Shown one piece after another: positions 16,750 through 24,692 of a stretch of DNA of 32,860 nucleotides. The notes under the pieces were generated by a model. It was not told where the DNA came from. It worked only from the letters and a program-made list of their open reading frames with translations, and did no database searches. The DNA lies in NCBI RefSeq assembly GCF_004353915.1, contig NZ_SMRP01000001.1:246563-279422 (forward strand). The letters run 5' to 3'. How positions within the stretch are numbered: position 1 is the stretch's first letter; every line of letters starts with the position of its first letter. The translations under genes and the position numbers were made by a program. The DNA is from Paraburkholderia silviterrae (lineage in GTDB: Bacteria; Pseudomonadota; Gammaproteobacteria; Burkholderiales; Burkholderiaceae).

Positions 16750-18198
16750 CTACCCGACGCTGCCCTCGAGGCTCACGCCGAGCAGCTTCTGTGCCTCCAC
16801 GGCGAATTCCATGGGCAATTCCTTGAACACGTCCTTGCAAAAGCCGTTGACGATCATCGACACCGCGTCCTCTTCCGAAAGCCCGCGCTGCATGCAATAG
16901 AACAGCTGGTCTTCGCCGATGCGTGACGTCGAGGCCTCGTGCTCGACCTTCGCGCTCGAATTCTTCACCTCGATATACGGGAATGTAAAAGCGCTGCAGC
17001 GCTCGCCTAGCAGCAGCGAATCGCAGCGGCTAAAGTTGCGCGCGTCCTGCGCCGAGCGGCCCATTTTCACGAGCCCGCGATAGGCGTTCCTGCCGCGGCC
17101 GGCGGAAATGCCCTTCGAAAGGATCGTGCTGCGCGTATTGCGCCCGAGATGAATCATCTTCGTGCCGGTGTCGGCTTGCTGGTAATGGTTCGTGAGCGCC
17201 ACCGAATAGAACTCGCCGACCGAGTTGTCGCCGCGCAGGATCACGCTCGGGTATTTCCAGGTGATGGCGGAGCCCGTCTCGACCTGCGTCCACGAAATTC
17301 TTGAGTTGGCTTCGCGGCAGTCGCCGCGCTTCGTCACGAAGTTGTAGATGCCGCCGCGCCCCTGCTCGTCGCCCGGATACCAGTTCTGCACAGTCGAATA
17401 GCGGATCTGTGCGCCTTCGAGCGCGACAAGCTCCACCACGGCCGCATGCAGCTGGTTCTCGTCGCGCATGGGCGCCGTGCAGCCTTCCAGATAGCTCACG
17501 TATGCGCCCTTGTCGGCCACGATCAGCGTGCGCTCGAATTGCCCGGTGTTGGCCGCGTTGATGCGGAAATACGTGGACAACTCCATCGGGCAGCGCACGC
17601 CCGGCGGGATGTAGCAGAACGAGCCGTCGCTAAATACCGCCGAGTTCAGCGTGGCGAAGAAGTTGTCGGTGTATGGCACCACCGAGCCGAGATACTGCCG
17701 CACGAGTTCCGGATGCTCCTGCACCGCTTCCGAAAACGAGCAGAACACGATGCCCAGCTCGCCGAGCTGCTTGCGAAACGTCGTGGCGACCGACACGCTG
17801 TCGAATACCGCGTCCACGGCCACGCCGGCCAGCATCTCGCGCTCCTGCAACGGCACGCCGAGTTTCTCGTAGGTGCGCAGCAGTTCCGGATCGACTTCGT
17901 CCAGACTCTTCGGCCCGCTCGCCTGCGCGTGCGGCGCCGAGTAGTACGCAATACCCTGCCAGTCGATCGGTGGATGCTCGACCGTGGCCCAATGCGGCTC
18001 GCTCATCGTGAGCCAGTGCCGGTACGCGGCCAGCCGCCATTCGAGCATGAATTCCGGCTCGTGCTTTTTGGCCGAAATCAGCCTGACCACGTCTTCGGAC
18101 AGCCCGCGCGGCAAGGTGTCGGACTGCACGTCGGAAACGAATCCATGCTGATATTTGCGCTGAAGCCACTCCTCCATTCCCGTCTCGTGGGTATTCAT
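16750..18198 (-). CDS. sufB: SufB, Fe-S cluster scaffold
   Basis: 482 residues, first gene of the operon. SufB is the subunit on which the cluster is built. Conserved blocks: [93 protein letters not shown] with the region of the catalytic cysteine, and [41 protein letters not shown] at the C-terminus. ATG at 18198 has GGAGG 5 nt upstream. Regulation is not obvious: no iscR or sufR gene adjoins, but a 23-bp inverted repeat sits upstream. Confidence 0.97.
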   Translation of the reverse strand: MNTHETGMEEWLQRKYQHGFVSDVQSDTLPRGLSEDVVRLISAKKHEPEFMLEWRLAAYRHWLTMSEPHWATVEHPPIDWQGIAYYSAPHAQASGPKSLDEVDPELLRTYEKLGVPLQEREMLAGVAVDAVFDSVSVATTFRKQLGELGIVFCSFSEAVQEHPELVRQYLGSVVPYTDNFFATLNSAVFSDGSFCYIPPGVRCPMELSTYFRINAANTGQFERTLIVADKGAYVSYLEGCTAPMRDENQLHAAVVELVALEGAQIRYSTVQNWYPGDEQGRGGIYNFVTKRGDCREANSRISWTQVETGSAITWKYPSVILRGDNSVGEFYSVALTNHYQQADTGTKMIHLGRNTRSTILSKGISAGRGRNAYRGLVKMGRSAQDARNFSRCDSLLLGERCSAFTFPYIEVKNSSAKVEHEASTSRIGEDQLFYCMQRGLSEEDAVSMIVNGFCKDVFKELPMEFAVEAQKLLGVSLEGSVG

Positions 18199-18332
18199 CT
18201 GGACCTCCGCTTTCTACGGCGGCACCGAAACATTCGACGCCGCTCGAGCGCGGAAACCGGTCGCAAGATAGCGCGGCCATGACAGTCGGCGGCGCCACGA
18301 TTATTACGGTCTCCTTTTCACTCTCACTAACT

Positions 18333-18373
18333 ATTGTAGGACCGACCCCAAGACCCTGGCGCCCCCAGGGTCT
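18333..18373 (-). promoter_or_regulatory. Putative suf promoter with inverted-repeat operator
   Basis: On the minus strand a -10-like TACAAT occupies 18333-18338. Immediately upstream, AGACCCTGG (18351-18359) and CCAGGGTCT (18365-18373) form 9-bp perfect arms around 5 nt, over the place where a -35 would be. There is no good -35 hexamer, as expected for an activated promoter. I could not match an IscR consensus. Confidence 0.4.
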
Positions 18374-18420
18374 CCGGGCGTCTGCGTGCTCGTGCTGCGG
18401 CCAATCAGGCCCGATCTATG

Positions 18421-18444
18421 CGGCGTGTTGCGGCGTGTTGCGGC
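18421..18444 (+). repeat. Short 10-bp direct repeat
   Basis: CGGCGTGTTG occurs twice in tandem (18421-18440), followed by CGGC. It lies in the non-coding stretch between fic and the suf promoter. Confidence 0.6.
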
Positions 18445-18493
18445 CGCTTCAGCCATCGCTTCGCGCCGCTCACCCGCCGACGGGCGCTGCCGA

Positions 18494-19228
18494 TCACCGC
18501 TTGCGTTGCAGCGCTTCGCCACGCTTGAGCTCGAAGGCCTGATACTTCTGCGCGACACGCGAGTCGCTGTATGCGCCTTCCACTGTGTTCCCGGCACTAC
18601 GCCCGTCTAGTCCGTGGAGATCGCCGATCACGCCACCCCAATGAGTCCGTCCGGCCGAGTCCACAACAAAAGGCGACAGATATTCGTCCAGAATGCCGTG
18701 CCCCGGAGTGGCGATCTGCGCACTCAATGCGGCCAGGTACGCCAGCTTCTGCGTCCGGTGCCACTCAATGGAGAACCCGGCACGATGACAAAGCTCGCTA
18801 TGTACAACCAGCATCGTCCGGCCGTTGCCATCCAGAAACGGATGGCCGTATGCAAACCATCCCATAACTTCGCCCGGCCGTTGGCGCATCGCAGCCTTGT
18901 CCTGTCCAACACGCAATCCTTCCTCGATTGCACGGCGAGCGTCCATGGGATGGCTAAACAAGGTGCCGGCCTTGGAGACGGCGATCTCCGGCGCAGTGGC
19001 CGCACGATCCTGCCCTGCCCACGGGTAGAAAGCGAAAAAGAGGATTCGATGCACGATGAGAAAGTCTGCGTAAGCCAGCACATCGCATTTCGCAAGATGC
19101 TCCAGCGCCTCACCGAGCCCGGCGCGGAACAACGTGTGCTCCATTTCGCGGATGATCTCCGGATCTTTCTCCCCGTACCGGTTGCGCAGGTAGCCCGCCT
19201 GGCCGTAATCCTTAAACGGGTCGAACAC
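18494..19228 (-). CDS. Fic-domain protein (putative AMP-transferase toxin)
   Basis: 244 residues. The Fic motif HPFLDGNGRT spans residues 129-138, with the catalytic His129 and the phosphate-binding Gly-Asn-Gly-Arg intact, so an active enzyme is expected. ILFFAFYPWAGQDRA (62-76) is the usual upstream helix and flap segment. Fic enzymes transfer AMP or similar groups from nucleotides to proteins. I found no (S/T)xxxE(G/N) self-inhibition motif by eye. The start is GTG at 19228, with AGAGGAAG 4 nt upstream, and it overlaps the preceding gene by 17 nt, so the pair is translationally coupled. Base composition is a little less GC-rich than the flanking SUF and PadR genes, hinting at transfer. Confidence 0.9.
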   Translation of the reverse strand: MFDPFKDYGQAGYLRNRYGEKDPEIIREMEHTLFRAGLGEALEHLAKCDVLAYADFLIVHRILFFAFYPWAGQDRAATAPEIAVSKAGTLFSHPMDARRAIEEGLRVGQDKAAMRQRPGEVMGWFAYGHPFLDGNGRTMLVVHSELCHRAGFSIEWHRTQKLAYLAALSAQIATPGHGILDEYLSPFVVDSAGRTHWGGVIGDLHGLDGRSAGNTVEGAYSDSRVAQKYQAFELKRGEALQRKR

Positions 19229-19910
19229 GCTGCTTCCTCTCGCGCAAATGGTTGACCATCAGGGTTGCCATCTCGTCCGTAGAAAGCTTGCCGCAACGCT
19301 TGAGCGCCACCAGGAGGTCCGCGGTGCTGTCGGGATTCACCTCATCGCCAGCCAGGCGCGTCACCGTTTCGGCCCACCGATCCATGGGGTGAGGCTCATA
19401 AGCAACTTCGAGCTGCTTCGCAAGATCAAGAACGAATCGGGCCACGCCTGAAGTCGGCAACTGTAGCGGGAGACAAGCCGGCTCGGCATGCCGTTGGCCT
19501 GTGCCGGCCTGCGCGCCAAGGAGCGCAATGGTTTTTCCGTCCAACGACAATTTGCGCGAGATCCGGCGTTTCCCCGTCTCGAGGACCCATTCTTGAAGCG
19601 CACCGCCGCTCGCGCTTCCGCCAGGGTAGTCCCTGACTAAATGCGACAGCCCCGATACGCCCAGCTTTTGTAATGCCTCACGCGCGAGAGACTCGAAATC
19701 CACTAGAGGATGGACTTGATGGGTGCTCGTATCCCGCCCGGCCTTGGCGTAGATACCCGAGCCCAAGCGCAGCAGTTCGCCATTACGCACCAGGACACCC
19801 AAGGCATGCGTCACCTGGGACTGGCTCCCGAGACCAGCAACGTCAGTACGAAGCACCACGTTGCCGCGCCGGCGTCGAATCGACTGACGCATCCGATCTT
19901 CGAGCTTCAT
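19212..19910 (-). CDS. AbiEi-like / DUF6088-type winged-helix protein, putative antitoxin
   Basis: 232 residues. The N-terminal 60 residues form a winged helix-turn-helix of the AbiEi antitoxin kind (SQSQVTHALGVLVRNGELLRLGSGIYAKAG). A middle domain has ETGKRRISRKLSLDGKTIALLG, as in DUF6088 proteins. The C-terminal part (from about residue 160) is alpha-helical, not recognised, and specific to this protein as far as I can tell. ATG at 19910 has AGGAAA about 6 nt upstream. It precedes and overlaps fic. By analogy with AbiEi it probably represses its own promoter and may restrain Fic, but no inhibitory (S/T)xxxE(G/N) helix motif is visible. Confidence 0.78.
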   Translation of the reverse strand: MKLEDRMRQSIRRRRGNVVLRTDVAGLGSQSQVTHALGVLVRNGELLRLGSGIYAKAGRDTSTHQVHPLVDFESLAREALQKLGVSGLSHLVRDYPGGSASGGALQEWVLETGKRRISRKLSLDGKTIALLGAQAGTGQRHAEPACLPLQLPTSGVARFVLDLAKQLEVAYEPHPMDRWAETVTRLAGDEVNPDSTADLLVALKRCGKLSTDEMATLMVNHLRERKQRVRPV

Positions 19911-19943
19911 GTGGACTTTCCTGTGCTGACTCGCAGAGCCTAT

Positions 19944-19949
19944 ATTATA
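19944..19949 (-). promoter_or_regulatory. -10 element of the AbiEi-like/fic operon
   Basis: On the minus strand this reads TATAAT, a consensus -10, 34 nt upstream of the ATG at 19910. The -35 is weak. The whole stretch 19930-20165 is AT-rich, standing out from the GC-rich surroundings, and carries this promoter and the divergent padR promoter. Confidence 0.5.
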
Positions 19950-20118
19950 ACCTTGACACCCTTCCAGATAGACAGTATTTTTTGTTTAAATACATTGACT
20001 TACATACACAAATCATGCCGCTTGACCGGCAATATTTGCACACTCGCCAGGATCCGTGTCTTCGGTCTCATTCCTGAGGCAGCGCCACCCACCTCCGGTT
20101 TCCCTTCCAAAATTCTCT

Positions 20119-20165
20119 TTGACAAACACTCTTAAGATATATATCTTAAGACATGTTTTAAGACA
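20119..20165 (+). promoter_or_regulatory. padR promoter with 22-bp palindromic operator
   Basis: TTGACA (20119-20124) and TATCTT (20142-20147) with a 17-nt spacer. A perfect 22-bp palindrome covers 20130-20151, with half-site TCTTAAGATAT, lying over the spacer and the -10. A second partial copy TTAAGACA follows at 20158-20165, repeating the TTAAGACA at 20147-20154. The layout fits autorepression by the PadR protein encoded 33 nt downstream. Confidence 0.75.
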
Positions 20166-20183
20166 CTTAGAGAAGGAGGCCTC

Positions 20184-20939
20184 ATGCGCCACCATCACGC
20201 TTTCGGCTATTTCTGGCGTCACGCCCATGCCAGCCGCACCGGTTTCGACCCCTTTGCCAACGACGATTTCGCCGGCGTCCGTTTCGCCATGCGCCACCCG
20301 ATGCACGCGCTGCGCCACGCCATGGGCCGCCACCGCGGCGGCGAAGGCCACGGCGATTTCGGCGACCGCTTCGGAGAAGGCTTCGGCCGCGGTTTCGGCG
20401 GCTTCGGCGGGAATGGCGACGGCTTCGGCCGCGCCCGCAAGTTCACGTCGGAAGATTTGCAACTGATGCTGCTCGTGCTGCTCGCCGAGCGCCCGAGCCA
20501 CGGTTACGAGCTCATCAAGGCGCTCGACGCACGCTCGAACGGCTTCTACAACCCGAGCCCCGGCATGGTTTACCCCGCGCTCACCTACCTTGAAGAACTC
20601 GGCTACGTCAGCGTCACGCTCGAAGGCAACCGTAAGCGCTACGAACTATCCGATGAAGGCCGTGCGTATCTCGAAGCCAATCGCGAGCGCGCCGACCTGA
20701 TCCTCGCGAAGCTCACGCATTTCGGCCGCAAGATGGAACTCATGCGCCGCGCGCTCGCGGGCGAAGATCCCGCCGAAGGCACCGGCTGGGTGCGCGAGCT
20801 CATCGATGCGCGCCGCGCGCTCAAGCACGCCTTGCTGGTCCGCACGGACGCCTCGCCCGACGAGCAGCGCCGCATCGCGGCGATCCTCGCACGCGCCACG
20901 CGAGAGATCGAGAACGGCGAGGAAAGCGGCGGCGCCTGA
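20184..20939 (+). CDS. PadR-family regulator with His/Gly-rich N-terminus (NfeR/YqjI-like)
   Basis: 251 residues. Residues 1 to about 85 are rich in His, Gly, Phe and Arg (starting MRHHHAFGYFWRHAHASR, later repeated GFG units). The PadR winged helix follows: LQLMLLVLLAERPSHGYELIKALD, then YNPSPGMVYPALTYLEELGYVSV. A C-terminal helical dimerisation segment ends the chain. E. coli YqjI/NfeR has the same plan, with a metal-binding His-rich head, and controls the ferric reductase YqjH/NfeF; here a reductase of that family is the next gene. Unlike YqjI, this N-terminus has no cysteine. ATG at 20184 with strong AAGGAGG at 20173-20179. The operator-like palindrome lies just upstream. Confidence 0.9.
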   Translation: MRHHHAFGYFWRHAHASRTGFDPFANDDFAGVRFAMRHPMHALRHAMGRHRGGEGHGDFGDRFGEGFGRGFGGFGGNGDGFGRARKFTSEDLQLMLLVLLAERPSHGYELIKALDARSNGFYNPSPGMVYPALTYLEELGYVSVTLEGNRKRYELSDEGRAYLEANRERADLILAKLTHFGRKMELMRRALAGEDPAEGTGWVRELIDARRALKHALLVRTDASPDEQRRIAAILARATREIENGEESGGA

Positions 20940-21041
20940 GCGCAGGCCAGCCACCCGCAGGCCCTCACTGCCCCTCATTGCCCTTCACCGCCCGTCGATC
21001 GAACGCCACCCCATCGCCGTATCGCCCCATTGGAGCCCCAG

Positions 21042-21851
21042 ATGCAAAACCCAAGCCACCTTGAAGTCGTCCGCGTGCGACATCCTTTGAAGTTCCGCCT
21101 GCTGCGCGTCACGCGCGTCGAGGCGCTGTCGCCCGCGCTGGTGCGCGTGACGCTCACGGGCGATCTGAGCGAATTCGTCTCGGCGTCGTTCGACGATCAC
21201 CTGAAGGTGTTCTTCCCGGCCCCGGGCGCCGAGAAACCCGTGCTGCCGAGCCTCGGTCCCGACGGCATCGTCTTTCCCGAGGGCGTCGAGCGCCCCGCCG
21301 CGCGCGATTACACGCCGCGCCGCTTCGACACCGTTGCCAACGAGCTCGACCTCGAATTTGCGCTGCACGAAGCCGGCCCCGCCACGGCGTGGGCGGCGCA
21401 GGCCCAACCCGGCCAGTACCTGGGCGTGGGCGGTCCGCGCGGCTCGATGGTGATCCCCACGGGCTACGACTGGCATCTGCTGATTGGCGACGAAACGGCA
21501 CTGCCCGCGATCCAGCGCCGCCTGACCGAGCTGCCCGCCAGCGCGCGCGTCGCGGTGGTCGTGGAAGTGGCGAACCGCGCGGCGCGCATCCCGCTGCCCA
21601 CCGAAGCCGATCTCTACGCCATCTGGCAATATCGTGAGGAATCCGAATCGGAGCAGCCGCTCGTGGATGCCGTGCGCGAAATCTGGCTGCCGCCCGGCGA
21701 AGGCTACGTGTGGGCGGCCGGCGAAGCCTCGGCGATCCGCGCCGTGCGCGCGCACCTGTGCAACGAGCGCGGCGTCGACAAGAAGCGCATCCGCGCGTCG
21801 GCGTACTGGCGGCGCGGCGCCCAGGCGACACACGAAACGATCGACGACTGA
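21042..21851 (+). CDS. Siderophore-interacting protein, FAD ferric reductase (NfeF/ViuB-like)
   Basis: 269 residues. The family reduces ferric siderophores in the cytoplasm with NAD(P)H and FAD, releasing iron. The FAD-binding motif RDYTPRRFD lies near residue 88; GPATAWAAQAQPGQYLGVGGPRGS and LLIGDETALPAIQRRL follow, and YVWAAGEASAIRAVRAHL and RIRASAYWRRG form the C-terminal pyridine-nucleotide part. I start at ATG 21042, with GGAG 6 nt upstream; TTG at 21030 would add four residues. Gap to padR is 102 nt, and to the MFS gene downstream 59 nt, so one transcript is likely, under the palindrome upstream of padR. Confidence 0.94.
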   Translation: MQNPSHLEVVRVRHPLKFRLLRVTRVEALSPALVRVTLTGDLSEFVSASFDDHLKVFFPAPGAEKPVLPSLGPDGIVFPEGVERPAARDYTPRRFDTVANELDLEFALHEAGPATAWAAQAQPGQYLGVGGPRGSMVIPTGYDWHLLIGDETALPAIQRRLTELPASARVAVVVEVANRAARIPLPTEADLYAIWQYREESESEQPLVDAVREIWLPPGEGYVWAAGEASAIRAVRAHLCNERGVDKKRIRASAYWRRGAQATHETIDD

Positions 21852-21910
21852 AAGAAAACCCTGCGCGCGCGGCCCCGCTCCATGGGTGCGCGCCTCACGA
21901 AGGTCCGCCA

Positions 21911-23167
21911 ATGCCCCTTGTACTCAATCCGCTGCGCGAACGCGCGCTGCTCTGGCTGCTCGCGCTCACGCAGTTCACCGTCATCATGGACTTCATGGTG
22001 ATGATGCCGCTCGGCCCGCAGATCATGCATGCGTTCACGATCACGCCTGCGCAGTTCGCGATGGCCGTGTCGGCCTATTCGCTGTGCGCGGGTCTCTCGG
22101 GCCTGTTCGCGGCGACCTATATCGACCGCTTCGACCGCCGGCGTTTGCTGCAGGTCGCCTATGCGCTGTTCGCGCTCTCGAATCTCGCCTGCGCGCTCGC
22201 GACCAGCTTTCATCTGCTGCTGTTCGCACGCGCGTTCGCGGGCCTCACAGGCGGCGTGCTGGGCTCGATCGTCATGGCGATCGTCAGCGACGTGATTCCC
22301 GTGGCGCGCCGCGGCGCCGCGACTGGCGTGATCATGACGGCGTTCTCGATCGCCGCCATCGCGGGCGTGCCCTCGGGCATCGTGCTCGGCGCGCACTTCG
22401 GCTGGAGCGCGCCGTTCCTGCTGCTCGTCGTGCTTTGCGCCATCATCTGGATGGCGGGCGCGCGCGTCGTGCCCTCGCTCACTGAGCACGTGGATCGCGA
22501 CACGCCGCTGCGCGCGATCGTGCCGCGCCTGTGGCAATTGCTGACGCTGCCGCGCCATATGAAGGCGTTCGCGCTCACCTTCACGATGATGGGCGCGCAC
22601 ATGCTGGTGATTCCGTTCATCTCGCCGATGCTGGTGGCCAATCACGGTGTCGATCCGGAGCGGCTCTCGTGGCTGTATATGGCCGGCGGCGCTGCCACGT
22701 TCCTGAGCTCGCGCGCGGTGGGACGCCTCGCGGATCGCTACGGCAAGCGGCGCGTGTTTCGCATCATGGCGCTCGTGTCGATCGTGCCGGTGCTGTTCAT
22801 CACGCACCTGCCCGCGCTGCCGTTCGCCGCGCTGGTGGCGTTCTTCGCGGTGTTCATGGTCGCGCTGTCGAGCCGCATGGTGCCGATGCAGGCGCTGCTC
22901 ACGACGATTCCCGAGCCCGCGCGCCGCGGCGCTTTCCTGAGTGCCAACAATGCGGTGCAATCGCTGGGCACGGGAATTGGCGCATGGGCCGGCGGCTTGC
23001 TGCTCCAGAATGGCCCGCATGGAACGCTCGTGGGGTTCGGGCAGAACGGCTGGCTCGCGGCTGCGTTCGCGGTTGTCGCGGTGATCTGGATCGGGCAGGT
23101 GCGCGGCGCGGGCGATGACGATATCGAGAGCGCGCCGGCGTCGGAAGGTGCGGCCGCTAAGGCGTGA
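21911..23167 (+). CDS. MFS transporter (DHA1-like)
   Basis: 418 residues, about 12 membrane helices, proton-coupled inner-membrane transporter. Visible landmarks: LLALTQFTVIMDFMVMMPLGPQIM in helix 1, YIDRFDRRRLLQ (motif A region), ARAFAGLTGGVLGSIVMAIVSD, GVPSGIVLGAHFGWSAPFLLL, and ADRYGKRRVFRI between helices 8 and 9. ATG at 21911 has GAAGG about 7 nt upstream; the frame is open to 21710 but overlaps the reductase. Placed after the ferric reductase, it may export a siderophore, nickel or a toxic metal complex. That is inference; the fold alone does not give a substrate. Confidence 0.9.
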   Translation: MPLVLNPLRERALLWLLALTQFTVIMDFMVMMPLGPQIMHAFTITPAQFAMAVSAYSLCAGLSGLFAATYIDRFDRRRLLQVAYALFALSNLACALATSFHLLLFARAFAGLTGGVLGSIVMAIVSDVIPVARRGAATGVIMTAFSIAAIAGVPSGIVLGAHFGWSAPFLLLVVLCAIIWMAGARVVPSLTEHVDRDTPLRAIVPRLWQLLTLPRHMKAFALTFTMMGAHMLVIPFISPMLVANHGVDPERLSWLYMAGGAATFLSSRAVGRLADRYGKRRVFRIMALVSIVPVLFITHLPALPFAALVAFFAVFMVALSSRMVPMQALLTTIPEPARRGAFLSANNAVQSLGTGIGAWAGGLLLQNGPHGTLVGFGQNGWLAAAFAVVAVIWIGQVRGAGDDDIESAPASEGAAAKA

Positions 23168-23216
23168 AATTTGGGCCGAGGTTCGGCGCCTGTTTAACGT
23201 AAGGCGAATCAAACAA

Positions 23217-23250
23217 AACGCGCGGCGGACTTTCGGGTCCGCCGCGCGTT
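23217..23250 (-). terminator. Strong bidirectional terminator
   Basis: AACGCGCGGCGGAC (23217-23230) pairs perfectly with GTCCGCCGCGCGTT (23237-23250) around TTTCGG, a 14-bp stem. On the minus strand it is followed by TTTGTTTGATT, which makes it a good terminator for the DAHP synthase gene. It also stands at the end of the plus-strand MFS gene. Confidence 0.85.
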
Positions 23251-23324
23251 CTCTGTCGATGCCTTGTCGATGCCTGATGGCCTGGCGTGCCAACGCTCAT
23301 CGGCCCGCGGGCTTGCCTATGCGC

Positions 23325-24452
23325 CTACGCGCCCCGCTTCTGCCTGCGCGCGCGCACGGCCTCCGCCAGCGACTCCAGCACCGGCTGCGTCTGTGCCCAA
23401 CTGATGCAGGCATCGGTGATCGACACGCCGTGCGCGAGCGGCACGCCCGGCGTGAGATCCTGACGCCCTTCTTCCAGATGGCTCTCGATCATCACGCCCA
23501 CGATGCGCTCTTCGCCGCCCGCCAGCTGCGCGCCGATATCGTGCGCGACGTCGATCTGGCGCCGATGCTGCTTGCTCGAATTCGCATGCGAGCAATCGAT
23601 CATGACGTGCTCGCGCAGCCCGGCCTTCGCGAGCGCCGCGGAGCACGCCGCCACCGATGCCGCATCGTAGTTCGGCCCGCTCTTGCCGCCGCGCAGAATG
23701 ACGTGGCAGTCGTTGTTGCCGCGCGTCTCGAAGATCGCGGCCATGCCCATTTTCGTCATGCCCATGAAGGCGTGGCTCGCGCGCGCGGCGACGATGGCGT
23801 CCGCCGCGATCTGCACGCCGCCGTCGGTGCCGTTCTTGAAGCCGATCGGGCAGGACAGCCCCGAGGCCAGTTGCCGGTGGCTCTGGCTCTCCGTCGTGCG
23901 CGCGCCGATCGCGCCCCACGCCACGAGGTCGGCAATGTATTGCGGGCTCAGCAGGTCGAGGAATTCGGTGCCAGTGGGCAGGCCGAGCGCGTTGATGTCG
24001 AGCAGCAGCTGGCGCGCGGCGCGCAAGCCCTCGTTGATACGGAAGCTCCCGTCGAGGCGCGGATCGTTGATATAGCCCTTCCAGCCCACGGTCGTGCGCG
24101 GCTTCTCGAAGTACACGCGCATGACGACGAGCAGATCGTCCTTGAGCCGGTCGGCCTCGCGCTTGAGCAACTGCGCGTATTCGATCGCCTGGTCGTGGTC
24201 GTGGATCGAGCACGGCCCGACCACCACCACGACGCGGTCGTCGCGATGCGCAAGCACCTCGCCGATTTGCACGCGGCTCGTTTCCACGAGCGTCTGCGTG
24301 GCCTGCGGCACCGGCAGCTCGTCGAGCAGGAGCGCGGGAGAAATGAGCGGACGTACCGCGCCGATGCGCACGTCGTCGATGCGGGTGGAGTCTTCGGTGG
24401 CGTCGGCGAAACCGACTTCCTGGTCGTGCTGCGGGTTGTCGATACGGCTCAA
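23325..24452 (-). CDS. aroG: 3-deoxy-7-phosphoheptulonate (DAHP) synthase, class I AroG/F/H type
   Basis: 375 residues. Condenses phosphoenolpyruvate and erythrose 4-phosphate, the first step to aromatic amino acids. Motifs: GPCSIHDHDQAIEYA with the metal-binding Cys81, RVYFEKPRTTVGWKGYINDP, GTEFLDLLSPQYIADLVAWGAIGARTTESQSHR, GFKNGTDG, ILRGGKSGPNYD and IDCSHANSSK. The N-terminus is about 20 residues longer than in E. coli AroG. I see no leader peptide with runs of aromatic codons upstream, so attenuation is not supported. It is monocistronic: the gene upstream on the same strand ends at its own terminator (24572-24592). Which aromatic amino acid inhibits it cannot be told. Confidence 0.96.
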   Translation of the reverse strand: MSRIDNPQHDQEVGFADATEDSTRIDDVRIGAVRPLISPALLLDELPVPQATQTLVETSRVQIGEVLAHRDDRVVVVVGPCSIHDHDQAIEYAQLLKREADRLKDDLLVVMRVYFEKPRTTVGWKGYINDPRLDGSFRINEGLRAARQLLLDINALGLPTGTEFLDLLSPQYIADLVAWGAIGARTTESQSHRQLASGLSCPIGFKNGTDGGVQIAADAIVAARASHAFMGMTKMGMAAIFETRGNNDCHVILRGGKSGPNYDAASVAACSAALAKAGLREHVMIDCSHANSSKQHRRQIDVAHDIGAQLAGGEERIVGVMIESHLEEGRQDLTPGVPLAHGVSITDACISWAQTQPVLESLAEAVRARRQKRGA

Positions 24453-24571
24453 GATGCTCTCCTTCGCTTGGGCGCCTCGCCGCGGCTCGAACGCCGCGCG
24501 GGGGACAAGCCGCGATTATCGCATCCGTGGCGCGGCCCGCCGGAATCTCGATATGGGTCTGGATAGAGAAA

Positions 24572-24592
24572 GAGGCGGCATGAAGCCGCCTC
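24572..24592 (-). terminator. Intrinsic terminator of the sterol-desaturase/beta-propeller operon
   Basis: GAGGCGGC (24572-24579) and GCCGCCTC (24585-24592), loop 5 nt. Read on the minus strand the stem is followed by TTTCTCTATCC. It is about 100 nt downstream of the stop at 24693. A second, weaker inverted repeat (GCCGGGC 24653-24659 with GCCCGGC 24680-24686) lies closer to the stop. Confidence 0.7.
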
Positions 24593-24601
24593 CCAGAAGG
24601 A

Positions 24602-24630
24602 TTCAACCCGCGTTCAACCCGGATTCAAAC
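24602..24630 (+). repeat. Short degenerate tandem repeat TTCAACCCG, period 11
   Basis: TTCAACCCG at 24602-24610 and 24613-24621, then TTCAAAC at 24624-24630. Non-coding, between the DAHP synthase gene and the sterol-desaturase gene. Confidence 0.5.
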
Positions 24631-24692
24631 AGAGCTCAAGCAGTGCTGAAACGCCGGGCCTCGAGCTGAACTGAACTGAGCCCGGCGCGCCA

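Noticed and set aside
18494..19910. Classical VbhT/VbhA-type Fic pair
   Set aside because: The partner is a 232-residue winged-helix protein, not a short antitoxin, and no (S/T)xxxE(G/N) motif was found.
20130..20151. Palindrome as an intrinsic terminator of an upstream gene
   Set aside because: No plus-strand gene ends there and no T-tract follows; it overlaps a good promoter, so an operator is the better reading.
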